Shown piece after piece: positions 1 through 10,587 of a stretch of 64,000 nt of DNA (within the stretch, counting starts at the first letter, position 1; each line of letters starts with the position of its first letter). The notes beneath the pieces were generated by a model that saw nothing but the letters and a program-made list of their open reading frames with translations, did not search any database and was not told the DNA's origin. The stretch spans positions 19,206,642 to 19,270,641 of the forward strand of contig CP154954.1 of assembly GCA_039621445.1 (NCBI GenBank), in the 5' to 3' direction. The DNA is from Euglena gracilis. Lineage: Eukaryota; Euglenida; Euglenophyceae; Euglenales. The translations under genes were made by a program, and so were the position numbers.

Positions 1-195
1 TACAAAACTTAAAACCCGCTTCATTCCGGAGGTTCAAATGCACAAGTGACTGGGAAGAATTCTCAACCATTTGGACATCATTCAATTCCTCGGCAATGGG
101 ACTACAGACAAAGTCGTTGGAATATTGACATTCAACTGCGGCATCACAATCCGCTTGACCATGAACATCCCAAACACGGTATATGCCTTCCCCCT
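1..195 (-). CDS. Possible exon running off the left edge, copy A
   Basis: The minus strand is open from about 195 to the window edge. It reads GIYRVWDVHGQADCDAA followed by ECQYSNDFVCSPIAEELNDV and VQMVENSSQS. Composition is protein-like (mixed charge, two Trp/Cys clusters), unlike the homopolymer-rich introns around it. It lies 3' of the other copy-A islands on the same strand, so it could be a later exon of that ART-like gene. I see no counterpart in copy B and recognise no domain. A TAA ends the frame upstream, and no clear acceptor fixes the start. It could be chance. Confidence 0.25.
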
Positions 196-239
196 CCAAT
201 TAGAAACAAGCCTGCGAGAAGAGTTCTCCGTTGTAAAAT

Positions 240-312
240 TTAAATGCTAGGCATCTGCGGACATAAATAGACACCAGCAGAGCCCAAGATGGTACATCGT
301 GGCATTTATGGC
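240..312 (-). CDS. Conserved island 10, copy A (frame uncertain)
   Basis: On the minus strand this stretch aligns with 56610-56690 over about 60 bases (shared AATGCCACGATG and CTTGGGCT), in the same order and strand relative to the neighbouring islands. Two frames give similar peptides in both copies: MPRCT-LG or NATM-LGL. The real frame is therefore not settled. Copy B has CAG just before the conserved block, a possible acceptor, where copy A has CAT. It is probably an exon remnant of the ART-like gene. A conserved intronic element is the alternative. Confidence 0.35.
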
Positions 313-749
313 ACAGATAATCCGAGGGCATATTTCGAAAATGGTCACTTCGAGAAACCCATTGGGTCGCATTCGTAATATTTTAAACAAAAATAAATTG
401 TATATTGTCGGAAATCCACAAAAAATATTCAGTGATTCTGAAAAAGAAGCCTTCCAACTCCCCTGCCCTTCTGTATCAGCATTGATGAACTGAAAAAAAA
501 GCTGAAATGGTAAGGTGACAAAATTTTTTTGTATATTTACAGGCAAATAATAAAACATAATTGTGTCCAATAACTATCCCCACTGATACCCACCGAATGA
601 AAAATTTCTCCAAACTAGATATGACTGCAAATCACTGGCGCACTCCCTACTTACTGACTAGTGACCACAAATGGAAACTTGATCGAGGGGACAACTGGGG
701 AGAGCGAACCAGAATACAAATAATCTGGGAGAGCATCCGTGGTCCCCAC

Positions 750-801
750 CAATAGAGCCTTGATGAAGGGCATGAAATAAGACAGGTCGTCTTTGTTGTC
801 G
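750..801 (-). pseudogene. ART-fold exon (FMPFIKALL), copy A, acceptor lost
   Basis: The minus strand encodes DDLSYFMPFIKALL, which matches DLTYFMPFIKALL at 56837-56888 in copy B. In ADP-ribosyltransferases of the ART family a segment of this kind (aromatic/Pro, then a hydrophobic helix) follows the LYT...Y...N...R exon, as it does here. A GTGGGG donor borders the exon in both copies. The acceptor AG seen in copy B is replaced by CCC here, so this copy may not splice as copy B would. Homology between the copies is directly visible; the ART assignment rests on order and motif. Confidence 0.5.
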
Positions 802-879
802 GGGGCATTGACTCCTTTACAAACTAACCCAAAACGCACCTACCTGCTTTCAGAAAATGCAAGCAGGTAGATGCATGCA

Positions 880-1115
880 CACATACATACAACACATACA
901 TACACACACACACATACATACATACATACATACGTACATGCATACATACATACATACACACACACATACATACATACATACATACATACATACATACATA
1001 CATACATACATACATACATACATACATACATACATACATACATACATACATACATACATACATACAGACAGACAGACAGACAGACAGACATACGTACGTA
1101 CGCACATACATACAA
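880..1115. repeat. (CATA)n/(CAGA)n microsatellite
   Basis: About 230 bp of tandem ACATACATAC units with a CAGACAGA block near 1065-1090. The long Cys-Met-Tyr-Val and His-Thr-Tyr-Ile open frames here are translations of the repeat and are not genes. Confidence 0.95.
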
Positions 1116-1574
1116 AAACCAAAAACAAAAAAATACTTCTCTGAGACATGCAAATGCAAAAAAAGAGATGCAATACACAATATTTCTCAGCAATTGTTGA
1201 AACAACTGTGTGCAAAGAGTTCGCGTCTGACTGGGGGTGATAGGACAGGGAGGCTGGCGCAAGGTACATCTAAACACGCCAGTGTTCTTTTCAAGACAGG
1301 GGGGGGGGCTCCTACGCACCCAGGGGGTACCCCTCCCCCCTCCTGGTTTGCACAAACAACAACAATGGAAAAAATCAGGATTTATAAGAGGTTACGGAGG
1401 AGCACCTTCCCCAGAAGAGCAGCGGTCCGGCAGACCCACCCATCCCCTCCTTCCCCTTGGGGCCCAACCTTAAAACTCCCTGATACATGCATGTGTTTGT
1501 GCGACAGACACTGTTGATTACGCAAATTTTGACAAGACATCTTGCAACAGGGACTAGATTTTCTCCCAAGCCCA

Positions 1575-1688
1575 AGTAAGTCAGCCCATGCTCCTCCCGG
1601 CAGGCTCTGTTGCATTCATGGTACAGCCATGACTCCAGGCTGTACAGCCACAACAGCGCCTTCGTGATCTGGTTGGGGTCCTCTTTGG
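1575..1688 (-). CDS. ART-fold exon (LYS...YHECNRACRE), copy A
   Basis: The minus strand encodes DPNQITKALLWLYSLESW, then LYHECNRACREEHG. The pattern LYT/S-x-x-x-W-x-Y-x-x-x-N-x-A-x-R matches the N-terminal helix of the ART (arginine-specific mono-ADP-ribosyltransferase) fold. The acceptor is visible (GTGGCAG before CCAAAGAGG). Copy B has the equivalent exon at 57151-57270, about 75% identical, ending in a GTAAGA donor. No GT stands at the matching place here, so the 3' splice border is lost or moved. That fits a decaying copy. Confidence 0.6.
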
Positions 1689-2104
1689 CTGCCACACAGA
1701 GCGGGCGAACGTCCCGAACAGAGCGCAGGACCATTCCTTAAAAGCCATGGGGGGTGTCGAACCAGCTGGAAAGGGTAATGTGGCTAGGCTGGAACCCCCA
1801 AAATAAGCCCCCCAAAACTGGACAAAATAACCAAACAAGGTTAAATCCAGATGGGATGCAGTTTTGCAATAAATAAATAAAAATCAGAAAAAATCTGTTT
1901 TCTAATAAATCAAAAAAACCTCAAGGCCACCATTCTTTGACCATTTGCCTCCTTGTTTCGAAAAAAATGTCTCGATTTGTCTTTGTTTCAGCGGGTGGCG
2001 AGGGGGGGGGTGGACTGCAGCTCACAGTGTCCTGGGAGGAGAGACCCAAAGGGGGAGGGTGGACAGCGAAAGCCCTGAAAGGAGGAATGATGAAGGTGCT
2101 TTGC

Positions 2105-2191
2105 GTGGGGTGAGCTGCTCCATGCGGATGGCGAAGCCATCAGTGTCTGGGGGGCCGAGACCCCTCAGCTCGCCGTATTCCGGAACCAGGG
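2105..2191 (-). CDS. Exon TALVPEYG...DTDGFAIRM, copy A
   Basis: The minus strand reads ALVPEYGELRGLGPPDTDGF followed by AIRMEQLTP, starting after a clear acceptor (CTACACAG|CC). The copy-B counterpart at 57870-57949 reads ALAPEYGDRKGLEPLDIDAF then SNRMQLHTP after GCGCACAG|CC. The frame, acceptor position and length all match, which makes these true exons. I do not recognise a domain. Position puts it just upstream of the ART-fold exons, so it may be a linker or the N-terminal part of that domain. Confidence 0.6.
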
Positions 2192-2861
2192 CTGTGTAGT
2201 CTCGGGGGTCGGGCAGGAAAGGAGGGTGCACCCCAGCCCTACGGCCAACTCCTCCCGTGGGGTCGGTTCCCATTTGTTGCCTATGTGGAATGGCATGGGT
2301 GATCTCTCTCAAAGAAAAAGATGGATGACTATCAGAAAGGGGTGCCAAAGGTTTGCACACCAAAGTTAGAACCTGCCCCTGAAGGCAGAGATCTGAAAGA
2401 GGACACATGAACCCCATTTTTAACAGCCCCCCCTGTGTAGTTGTGTAGCATAATCGTTACAACGCTGTCACGGTGCTGGCTGGCTGATACAGTGCTCCAT
2501 ATCGAAAACGGAAACCTCCTTTTACTGGAGAGCACCATTCAAACTGTAACAACTTTGGATGCTCCAGCAAGCAACGCGAGAGAATCATACATACAAACTT
2601 GGTTAACAACACTGACGAGGGAGGGATTGGTCAAAATTGGGGGAATCTCGCACATAAATTTCATAATTTCTTGGGTGACAAATGGCACCTCCCAAGGCGG
2701 AGGTGAAAGTTGAGGTGCAGCTACCACCCAAATGATTTTCATCAAAGAAAAAATGCTTTTTCTACGTCCCAGCCCATCGGAAAACATCCACCGTAAACAC
2801 GACATAAAACCAACCAAAATTTCCGTGGACAATCTGTTGAATGGAACACACATCTGTTCCA

Positions 2862-2940
2862 CAGCTTTAAGAAGATGTCGTCTTGGCTGTAATTCACAGT
2901 ATGGATGAGGTCGACGAAGTTAGTCCCCACCGCAGACATG
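2862..2940 (-). CDS. Exon NFVDLIHTVNYSQDDIFLKLW, copy A
   Basis: The minus strand encodes TNFVDLIHTVNYSQDD then IFLKLWNRC. Copy B at 58246-58325 encodes PNFLELIHSARCTGNDI then FLSLWRSG. Both end at a GTGTGT/GTGTGC that could be the donor. The conserved N-F-x-(D/E)-L-I-H-x6-(D/N)-D-I-F-L-x-L-W pattern is a strong protein signature, but I do not recognise its family. It is the third island upstream of the ART-fold exons. The acceptor is not obvious in this copy. Confidence 0.55.
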
Positions 2941-4854
2941 GGAACTGAGCACCTTCGAGATAAGACAGACGTGTGCTTTGCAACTTTCCAACTGGGCAAA
3001 ATACCTCCCCCCCCCCCCTTGTCTAAGCACCGGAAAAGATGGGTAAGAACCGGGGGGGGGGTGCTTATTTTGCCAAAATATGGGTAAGAACCAGGGGGGT
3101 GGTGCTTGGACAAGGGTGGTGCTCAGACAAGGGGGGGGTAAGCTTCAAAAAAGGGGTTAAATATGCAATAAATTTGGAAATAAGCCAGAAATTTTGCCAT
3201 TTTCCCTCCATCCCTTTGTGGAGTATCATCATTTGAAAAATATTTCAGGCTGTGCTCGGCAATCTTGTGGCCGACACCAGCAGGGAATTTCTAATGGAGC
3301 GCCAGGGAGTGGGTGCAGCCGGCAGACTGGAAAAAAAGGGGCTGGCAGGAACCCCCCCACTTTAGGGGTGGGGGTTTGAACTGCCAGGCTGGACCTTGTT
3401 GGAAAAAGCTCAAACTGTGCTTGAATACATTTTTTTAGCCAAAATTTTTGAGGAAATCCTCAACAAAAAATATCAAAAAATCTCAGGCAGTGCATCTCGC
3501 ACTTAAGCTTTTTTCTTTGTCGATGTGCGCAAATGCGCACATTGACATTTTTTATTTTATTTACAAAAGTGACAAGACATGACCCCAAAAACCCCGAAAT
3601 CTGAGCAGGATGTGGTGGGGTGCCCCCGGACGCGGAGATGAAAACAAAGACTTTGGCAAATAGGTTGCCTAAGAGCTGGTGTCACTGCAGCATATGATTT
3701 ACATAACACCCAGCAGGTGTGTTTAGAACCCAACAATGGCCGTGTTATTAACTCAGAATATTGACTGAACGATTTGGTGGGGTGTGCACTATCCTGAAGC
3801 AATACCCTGAAAGCTGTGTGAGAAATTGGTGGTCGGTACAGGCAAATGTGCAAATATGTGGTGTGCGCAAATGCATAAAACAACCGTTAGCGTAACTGTG
3901 AAAAGGGCCATGTGCGCCAACTGCAATTGATGTGCTTGTAATATTGTCCAAGCGGTTGGTTGTGCAAATGCGAAAACAGACTTTTTGGGTCGGTTTGCAC
4001 ATCTGAGCACACCAACCTCGTGTGAAACTTAACACACGTGCCATTCAGAGGGTGTGGCACTACTGCAGTTTGGAAATCCTTAAATGCGAGATATTCTGTA
4101 GAATTTAAACACAACAGAATGACCAGCCTGCGGGCCCAAATTTGGGCATCGGCAATTGAAGCTGTGAAAAAAACATTTTTAGCCCCTGAAAAAATCAAAA
4201 TAAACAGCATTTTAAGATTTTATCCTGAAAAACTGAGTTTAGAAATGCCCTTCACCCTAGTACTTTGGTCCGAAAATGAGGCACAACACATTGGCTGAAA
4301 ATGGATTTGTCTGCTGACTTGAAAATCCCAGTGACCCGGGGTCACATAATGCAAATCTCGAACAGTCCATTGTATATGTGGCATGTGCACTTCCACTCCT
4401 TTCGTGACCAACTTCAAACACCTCCGCACGTGCAACATAACTTCAGAAAGCAAGCAAAGGGGTGGACCTACCACCTCACCTCCAGAGCATCACCTGGCGC
4501 TGGCAGTTTTCGCACAGGAAATGGGGGGAGGCGGTAATGGGCTTTTGGTGTTTTTGTTGGTGTTTTTTCAGCAAAAAAAATACACGCAATTCCCGGGAGA
4601 GCTGGGGTCAAGGATGAGAATCCGCTCATATTTTGTCCAGTCCCGCTCCTTCGCGCTCTCACCCTTGTAGCGCTAGTGCTCAAATTGGTTTTTGGTCGGT
4701 TTGTGAAAATGCGCACATCGACCAAAAAAAGTTCAAGTGCGAGATGCGAGATTTCCATCTCAGGGGATGCGGTGGTCCGGGGAGTGCAATAATGCAATAA
4801 AAAATGTGCATCAGGAAACCCCGCAACCACGGCCCTCTCCTCCGGCGGCACAGG
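2941..4854. other. Intron-like stretch without recognised gene
   Basis: No island with homology elsewhere in the window was found. The interval holds C-run and G-run blocks with TTGTCTAAGCACC and GGTGCTTGGACAAGG (3006-3140), a degenerate inverted-repeat element of the CCCTTGTCCAACGACC family. The rest is AT-rich, intron-like sequence. Its open frames are short and show no domain. Confidence 0.5.
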
Positions 4855-5000
4855 CAGCCAAAGGCGCTCTGGGCGAACGTCGGGGACTCCCGATGCCGCT
4901 TCCGCGGGGCGACCGGGACGGGTTGGGCCGGCCCTGCCATGCCGGCAGCGCCTGGCTGGTCCTGGAGGCGCCTCACCAGCGGGGCCAGGCCCTTGCCGCG
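4855..5000 (-). CDS. Exon VRRLQDQPG...RKRHRESPTF, copy A
   Basis: The minus strand encodes GLAPLVRRLQDQPGAAGMA, a Pro-rich spacer, then RKRHRESPTFAQSAFG. Copy B at 58540-58675 has LLLKRLQDSPAGGTVGG, a similar Pro-rich spacer and RHRESPTFPRSP in the same frame. The L-x-x-L-x-R-L-Q-D part looks amphipathic. The RHRESPTF end is the most conserved part. Local GC is far above that of the flanking introns. I recognise no named domain. It may link the Armadillo-like exon to the ART-fold exons. Confidence 0.5.
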
Positions 5001-5149
5001 GCAAACGAGACGCTCGCGGCCGTCTCGGCTGAGACGGCCGCGGCAGGTGGCGCCGGCACCGTGGAATGACTGGATTAAGAACCTGTCGACTATTAATTTT
5101 TTGAGTGACTTTCACGCGTTTTGTTGTTGAAAAAAAAACACATTTCTCC

Positions 5150-5382
5150 GAGTTATATATAAATATTATATTGTATATTGTATATTGTATATTATATATA
5201 TATATATGATGTATTATATATGATATATTATATATTATGTATGATTTATGATATATGATATATTATATATTATGTATTGTATATTATATTATAAATGATA
5301 TATTATATATGATATTTGATATATTATACATTATATATATTATATATGATATATGATATATTATATGTGACATATTATATAT
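5150..5382. repeat. AT-rich simple repeat
   Basis: TATATTGTATATTATATA-type low-complexity DNA flanking the fold-back element at 5383. It continues on the other side, about 5609-5790, suggesting the element inserted into a TA-rich tract. Confidence 0.9.
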
Positions 5383-5608
5383 TATACCTACCCCCCCCCC
5401 CGGGAAACTGTCACCTGACAGGTTGGCCAGTACCTGCCCGTTTCCCCGGCGGGACCCCTGCAGATTCCCGGGTAAGGCCTTTCAACGGAAAAATCAATGA
5501 AAAATGACCCTGACAGGTTGGCCGGTACCGGGGATGCTGACAGTTTCCCGGGCGGGACCCTGACAAGTTCTCGAGCATGAAAGTTTCCCGGGGGGGGGGG
5601 TAGGTATA
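5383..5608. mobile_element. Family-1 fold-back element, copy 1 (GGGAAACTGTCACC ends)
   Basis: A short inverted-repeat element. The left end is TACCTAC, a C-run, then CGGGAAACTGTCACC; the right end is AAGTTTCCCGG, a G-run, then TAGGTA, nearly its reverse complement. The interior is built of repeated CCTGACAGGTTGGCC and GTACCGGGGA units. No coding capacity. Related copies lie at 28801-29105, 50346-50617 and 53281-53400, with degenerate ones near 26130, 35612 and 45760. It looks like a MITE, and sits between copy-A exons at 4.9 and 6.45 kb, hence within an intron. Confidence 0.8.
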
Positions 5609-5790
5609 TGATTTCTGATATATGATATATTATAGATTATGTGTTAATATGTATATGTTATATTATATATATATGGTATATATATTAAATATTATATATA
5701 TATTATATATTATATATATTACATATATTATATGTATTATATATATTATATTATAGATAATATATTATATATTATGTATAATCAAAATTG

Positions 5791-6434
5791 CTTATTAAAA
5801 TACTTCAAACCCACTGCCTTTTCATTTCCCCTTTCCCCTGTTGAAGAGGGGTACTTTTCTGGTGGGATGTGAGAGTATGGAAAAAGCGAAGGTTGCATGC
5901 TTTGTTTGTTTCACATTGCACTTGGAAAGATAGAGACAGATAGGGACGGTTAAACGTGAAACTTGGCAGGGGAGGCAGTGGAAGGCGTGGTCCAGACTAG
6001 AGGGGGGCTTGGTACCCAACCACCCAATGGGGGGAGGGGGGCTCGGGGGACACACTCTGGGGGGCATAATTTCGAACTTCTCTCGGGTTCGGGGCAAAAA
6101 TAGAACAAAATCCCTGGTGAGCGAGGTGGAACCGCCCTCCCCCTGGCCAGCCATAAGCCATAAGAGAAAACCCTCTGCAGGAGTCTGGGAACAAATGCAA
6201 CTCAAAACACATCGGAAACTCAAAACAATCAAATGCTATTTGGCAAGAATGATACCCCCCCCCCCCCCCCCGCCAGAAACTCACCCAATACATCAGCGAG
6301 GTATGTGACAGACCATACGGACAGGACGTCCCGATCAACGACAATGAAGTTTCTGACCGAGCGGCGTCGAGGCCATATCTGGCAGGATCCGGACCTGGGT
6401 CCGGCAGGCTGGGGCCTGGGTAGCACCGCCTGGG
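5791..6434. other. Intron-like stretch
   Basis: Contains a C-run at 6247-6271 and G-runs near 6030. No protein similarity was recognised on either strand and no counterpart in copy B. Confidence 0.5.
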
Positions 6435-6525
6435 GCTCCAGCACGCCGTGCCGCACAAGGTCCTCCTTCGTGGCCAGCGACAGCGCTTCCAGCGAGTTGT
6501 ACCTCGGGAGGGGGGCCGCCGAGGG
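6435..6525 (-). CDS. Armadillo-like exon (YNSLEALSLATKEDLV), copy A
   Basis: The minus strand encodes YNSLEALSLATKEDLVRHG then VLEPQAVLP. Copy B at 59343-59432 encodes YNSLQALSLANKEDLLRLD then VLEPHAVLS. The pattern, a helix ending A-L-S-L-A-x-K-E-x-L followed by G/D-V-L-E-P-x-A-V-L, resembles the second and third helices of an Armadillo/HEAT repeat. That is an inference from pattern, not a search. Identity between copies is high and confined to the exon. A GT (GTGCTA here, GTTTTA in B) near the 3' border may be the donor. Confidence 0.55.
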
Positions 6526-7769
6526 TCCGCTTCCAAGGTACGGGGGTGAAAGCACACAAATACACAGCTCACACACATACTGGAAATTCAGTTCTTTTTT
6601 GTAAAATAAGAATATTCAGGTTTCTGCAGGAATTTTTTTTGCGCTTGATTTTTTTTTAAAAAAAATCATTTTTTTAAATTTTTTTTTAAAAAAAGAACAG
6701 CAGTAGCACATTCTTTTGCATCATAGGGGTGAGGGCAAGCTTTTAACACGCTTTCATCAGGCATAAGATACCCTTGGGAAGCTGCTTCTGTCTGAAGCGG
6801 CACAAATTGCCCAGCTATAAAACTGACAGGGCGAACTGAATTATCTCTTAAATATTTTTCAAAAAAATGCCCAAACCAACCCCCTTTTCTTGTCTGTTCC
6901 ACTTCCAATTCCGCCAACTCTCTTGGAAGGGGGAACAAAGGTTTCCAAAAAAAATTGTATTGTTTTTTCTTTGGTGTGATGTTGGGGTCGAAATTTGGTG
7001 ATTGAGAGCGATTAAAGCAGCTGCCAGGGCCCTCCTTTTAGAACACAGCAGGTGTTAGCGGTCTAAAATTAGGCTTTTGAGGAGCAAAGCAAGAACAGTA
7101 AAGAGGGACAAATCAGAAATGGGTGAACCCCCCCGACTGGTAGGTTGTGTCAATCAGAAACTTTCGGGGGAGTGTCAAAACAGCATCTCTTTCCCTCAAT
7201 ATCATCTTGAGAAACCGACCCATGTTTTTTTGGTGGTTTTTGCGGCATCACTTGTGAAACACCCGCCAACACAACAGGCAACAGCAACAACAGCAACTGA
7301 GACACGGTAATACCTACACATTGCAAGACGATACCAAAACACAAGCCTGGGAGAACGTGTCCGCCTGCGGGGTCCGAAAAAGGGTATGTGCCAATTGCTT
7401 AAAAGCCCAAAATCTTTTATGCCTTTGTCCTTTTTTTTACACGCATTATGCAGTGAATAATGGAAACCACAGAGACACCCCAATACCTATTCAAAATCAG
7501 GAGTTTTTCACCCAATTCAAACACTCCCATCATGACGCCAAAATTTTTCTGAAAAATTCTGGTGTAAAAAAACGAGACCTCAAAATAAGAAATTTGGGGC
7601 GCTTTTTGGGGTTAAAGAAACGGTCAAAGCATGTCAAAAAAAAAAAAACGTGGGGTGGGCAATTAGCGCCGCCTGAGACAGAGGTCAGAGGCAACTCCCA
7701 GCGAGGTATGGTATGCGTGAAATATGCGAGGTACAGTATGACGACTAATCCAATTAGCTTGTTATTTGC
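6526..7769. other. Intron-like stretch
   Basis: AT-rich with T-runs and A-runs at 6645-6695 that form a TTTTTTTAAAAAAA palindrome-like tract. Open frames on both strands are short. I recognise no domain. Confidence 0.45.
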
Positions 7770-8129
7770 TTGATCATTCGCTCGGGTGATAAAAAAAATG
7801 TGAATTTTGTGAGCAGCTGCACCCCTGTTCAGCCCGGGCCAAAGGAATCGCATACAAGGACAAATGTAATCTATTCAGAAACGCCACCAGTTCCGCCGAT
7901 AACAGGGCATTGGCTACACGGCAGTTGGAATGGGGAACAGGCCATGCCCCCAGAGCACCTGTTGTTCAAAGACGGTGTCTGGGTATCCAACAAGGCGCCT
8001 TCCACAACCGACAACTGCAGGGACTACAACCATGTGCGGTTCAGCTGCAACGGAGGAACAGAAACCATGGACCCCGCTAAGCCCACAGCCAGGTTTCATT
8101 ACCCCAAGCAGACACATCGACCCACATGA
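7770..8129 (+). CDS. Unrecognised plus-strand open frame
   Basis: A 119-codon plus-strand frame whose central part, EHLLFKDGVWVSNKAPSTTD then NCRDYNHVRFSCNGGTE, has protein-like composition. The annotated start is not ATG, so it may be a spliced exon rather than a complete gene. It would be on the strand opposite to the copy-A exons. The minus strand here also has an open frame (SGVHGFCSSVAAEPHMVVV). I cannot tell which, if either, is real. Confidence 0.2.
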   Translation: MIIRSGDKKNVNFVSSCTPVQPGPKESHTRTNVIYSETPPVPPITGHWLHGSWNGEQAMPPEHLLFKDGVWVSNKAPSTTDNCRDYNHVRFSCNGGTETMDPAKPTARFHYPKQTHRPT

Positions 8130-8544
8130 ACAAAACACAGGCACAAATGCTAAGGGCCTCTCTTTCCCCTTTCGGCACCTGGAGACAAACAATTTTCACA
8201 AGGCCCTGGGGGTAGGGTCGAACATGATGCCACCAACAGGGGGATCTTCTGCAAACCTCAGCTGTGGTGGGTACTAAAACCCAGGAGGGGGCAGAATCCG
8301 AAGAACAAAATATTCCTCGAAATTCAACGACCATCGTGGAAATGGTTCCCCAAAATGCCCCTAGCCTTACAATAAATAATTTAATTGCAATAAATATTTA
8401 GAAATACTTCTCTGGGGTATTTACTGACTGTGGGGGGTTTGGTCAAACAGGCTTTACCTGATTCCAGAACATGCCCGAAACCTTTTCGAGATTGAGAGAA
8501 ACAAATACCCAAAAGACACACAGCACACAAATGATCATGCGCAG

Positions 8545-8760
8545 AAGGTGATGAAGAGCTACTGGCAGAGCGGAGGCTTGGCCGGGGGCCTGTGGAAGTG
8601 GCGTCGGTTGCGGTGTCGGCGCCGGCGGCTGCGGGGCGGGGGCGGTCGGCCCGGGCTGGGCGGGGGCGGTGGGGTTGGGCTGGGCGGGGGCGAGGTCGTC
8701 CTGCCGGTAGTCCGCCACGTGGCACGCGTGGCGAGCAGCAGGGCTCCCGACCCGGACCAT
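8545..8760 (-). CDS. Proline-rich open segment, copy-A region
   Basis: The minus strand encodes ARHACHVADYRQDD and then a Pro/Ala/Gln-rich stretch (repeated PAQP, PTAPAPQ, PTPQPT). GC content is sharply higher than in the flanking introns. It lies between the copy-A Armadillo-like exon and the MIB/HERC2 exons. It does not match the copy-B island at 60285-60399. It could be a disordered linker exon. No domain is recognised. Confidence 0.3.
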
Positions 8761-8764
8761 ACAA

Positions 8765-8880
8765 TTTTTTTACCGATTCCCGGGGGGGGTCACTCCACCT
8801 TTCAAAAAACCAGTCAGTCACTCCGAAAAAACCAGTCACCCGCCCGGGGGGGGGGTCAGCCAATGCTTAAGCAATTGACT
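8765..8880. repeat. Family-6 repeat (CCAGTCAGTCACTCCGAAAAAA)
   Basis: ACCGATTCCCGG, a G-run, TCACTCCACC, then two CAGTCA-CTCCGAAAAAACC-type units and a second G-run. The same words occur at 49735-49990 (ACTGATCTCCGGGG, CAATCAGTCACTCTG). It is a dispersed repeat, not coding. Confidence 0.55.
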
Positions 8881-9221
8881 GACCCGGACCCAACTTCGGT
8901 GGCTAACGTCAAGGGGGGACCGCTTCTCGCGCATGATCCCATTTAATAAAAAAACATCGCTGCGCATTGCGATAAGGCGGTATTGGGGGGTCCATCACCA
9001 TTACTCACCAAGGCCCATTGCAAGGGCAAATGACTTTCATCCCCATTCCAAAGAAACCGCTCGACCTGGAAATAAGTGTTATGGAAAAAGAAGGGAAAGA
9101 GGAGCAACCAGACCATGACGACAGAGGTGAACCGACTCCATCGGCTTCTGGGTGTGCTCGTTCAGATAGGGTTGTGGGGTGCTCCTTCACCCTGGTGAAT
9201 AAAGAAAATGGCAAATATAAT

Positions 9222-9560
9222 TCACATAAATCTCTTCCTGTTAAATCCTGTTAAGCTGGAGTATGTCTCGAAAAACGTCACAATGTCCAAAAACAAAAGG
9301 GAATCACAACGAAACAAATTGAGGGCCTTCATGCGGACATACAACACGACAAAATCAATCGAAAAAATTAGTGGGTGTGAAGGGCCTTGGGAACATGCAC
9401 ACGAAACCACAATGCATCCCAGAGCCATGCTGGCCGCGCCCAGAACGCCACAACCGTACCATTGCTCACTGACAACCTCTGGGAAGACGTCAATTACTTC
9501 TTTCAAAAAGGCTTCTAAAGAAATGGCCGGACAAGACTCCAACCAACGCTTTGTAATAGG
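9222..9560 (-). CDS. Possible Armadillo-like exon
   Basis: Within a 137-codon open minus-strand frame, the part ISLEAFLKEVIDVFPEVVS then EQWYGCGVLGAASMALG resembles an Armadillo/HEAT repeat: an amphipathic helix, x-Q-x-x-G-C-x-x-L, then A-x-M-A. It lies on the same strand as, and between, the copy-A MIB/HERC2 exons (10.3 kb) and the other Armadillo-like exon (6.45 kb). No copy-B counterpart was located. The assignment is by pattern only. Boundaries are unknown. Confidence 0.3.
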   Translation of the reverse strand, partial: PITKRWLESCPAISLEAFLKEVIDVFPEVVSEQWYGCGVLGAASMALGCIVVSCACSQGPSHPLIFSIDFVVLYVRMKALNLFRCDSLLFLDIVTFFETYSSLTGFNRKRFM

Positions 9561-9635
9561 CAACATGCAATTTTGGCCTAAAATACTAGGATACAAAGCA
9601 ACACAAAATGTCCCAAAATGAACCACAAACCACAC

Positions 9636-10299
9636 TTATCCAAACTGTTAAGACGAGATTATGCGAAATTCATGGGGGAACCGTTATGGGCTTTAAAATA
9701 GCATGTCTGTTTCCCACGAAGCGCCGCCCGGAAAACCGACTTTCAGCTTCTAAATAATACCTCTCCGTTCTAATACAATGATCTAAAAATGCAGAATTAA
9801 ATAAGCAGAAACATTGGAAAACCCACAAAAGTGATGAATTCGAGTTGAAAAGAAGCACATGCATTGTGTAAAAAAAAAACAATCCAAAATAAAATGCCTG
9901 GCAAAAGAAAAAAATCCGTCACCGAGGAAGAAAAGCAGGGCGGTCCTTAAGCAAATAAAAAAAAAAAAACTCCCCTGTCCCAGCACACTCAGTGAAAAAT
10001 ATACAGGAAAATGGGCAAGAAATTTTGGCATTTTTCAGCGAGAACAGGTCGACATCAGGAAAAAAATTGATTCCTGGCACCCTTGGACCATCGTCCGTCC
10101 ACCCAAACCATCAAAAACTGTGTTTTTCGACTGTTTGGTTTTTGTCCCCGTTCAAGTTCCAGTCTGGCCCTTAATCGGCACTTTGGCCGACTGGGGGGCG
10201 GTCCTTAAGGAAATAAAAAAAAAAACTTTCCTGTCCCTTGAGGACCGCCCTGAAGAAAAGGCCATCGCAAATTCCCAGGATGGGGGAACCCTCAAGCAA
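9636..10299. other. Intron-like stretch
   Basis: A-rich sequence. A unit of the form GCGGTCCTTAAG-AAATAAAAAAAAAAAACT-TCCTGTCCC occurs twice (about 9937-9980 and 10197-10240), a local direct repeat. No coding island was recognised. Confidence 0.45.
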
Positions 10300-10470
10300 C
10301 GGGATGGCCACGACACTCGGACCATCTCTGGGTTTCTAAAATCCACGTCCGTCACGACGCCTACGTTGCCAGCGCCACCGTCCTGGCCACCCCACGACCA
10401 AGTCTCGCCCCGGACAACGCGATCGGTGGCAGGGATCTGGTTGCGCGGGCACCGTTCATCCACCTCCGGG
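10300..10470 (-). CDS. MIB/HERC2 domain exon, copy A module set 1
   Basis: The minus strand encodes ATDRVVRGETWSWGGQDGG then AGNVGVVTDVDFRNPEMV and RVSWPS. The R-V-x-R-G-x-x-W-x-W-G-x-Q-D-G-G-x-G-x-x-G-x-V pattern is the hallmark of the MIB/HERC2 domain, found in Mind-bomb and HERC2 ubiquitin ligases as a substrate-binding module. Two homologous exons occur at 16470-16750 and 63660-63822. It is preceded on the minus strand by the KYTRWHVGNQ-type exon (10960-11040), the same order as in the other sets. The frame is intact. Confidence 0.75.
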
Positions 10471-10587
10471 GTTTTGTCCCCTGGGGGTCAACGAGTACAA
10501 AAAGAGGAGACAAATAGGTCCGTTCGAGAACCTGAAAGATCGGCAAACACCGAGGCCCTGACTGCCTGACGGTTGTTTTTTTTTTTT

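Noticed and set aside
824-1355. Cys-Met-Tyr-Val and His-Thr-Tyr-Ile open frames
   Set aside because: Direct translation of a (CATA)n microsatellite.
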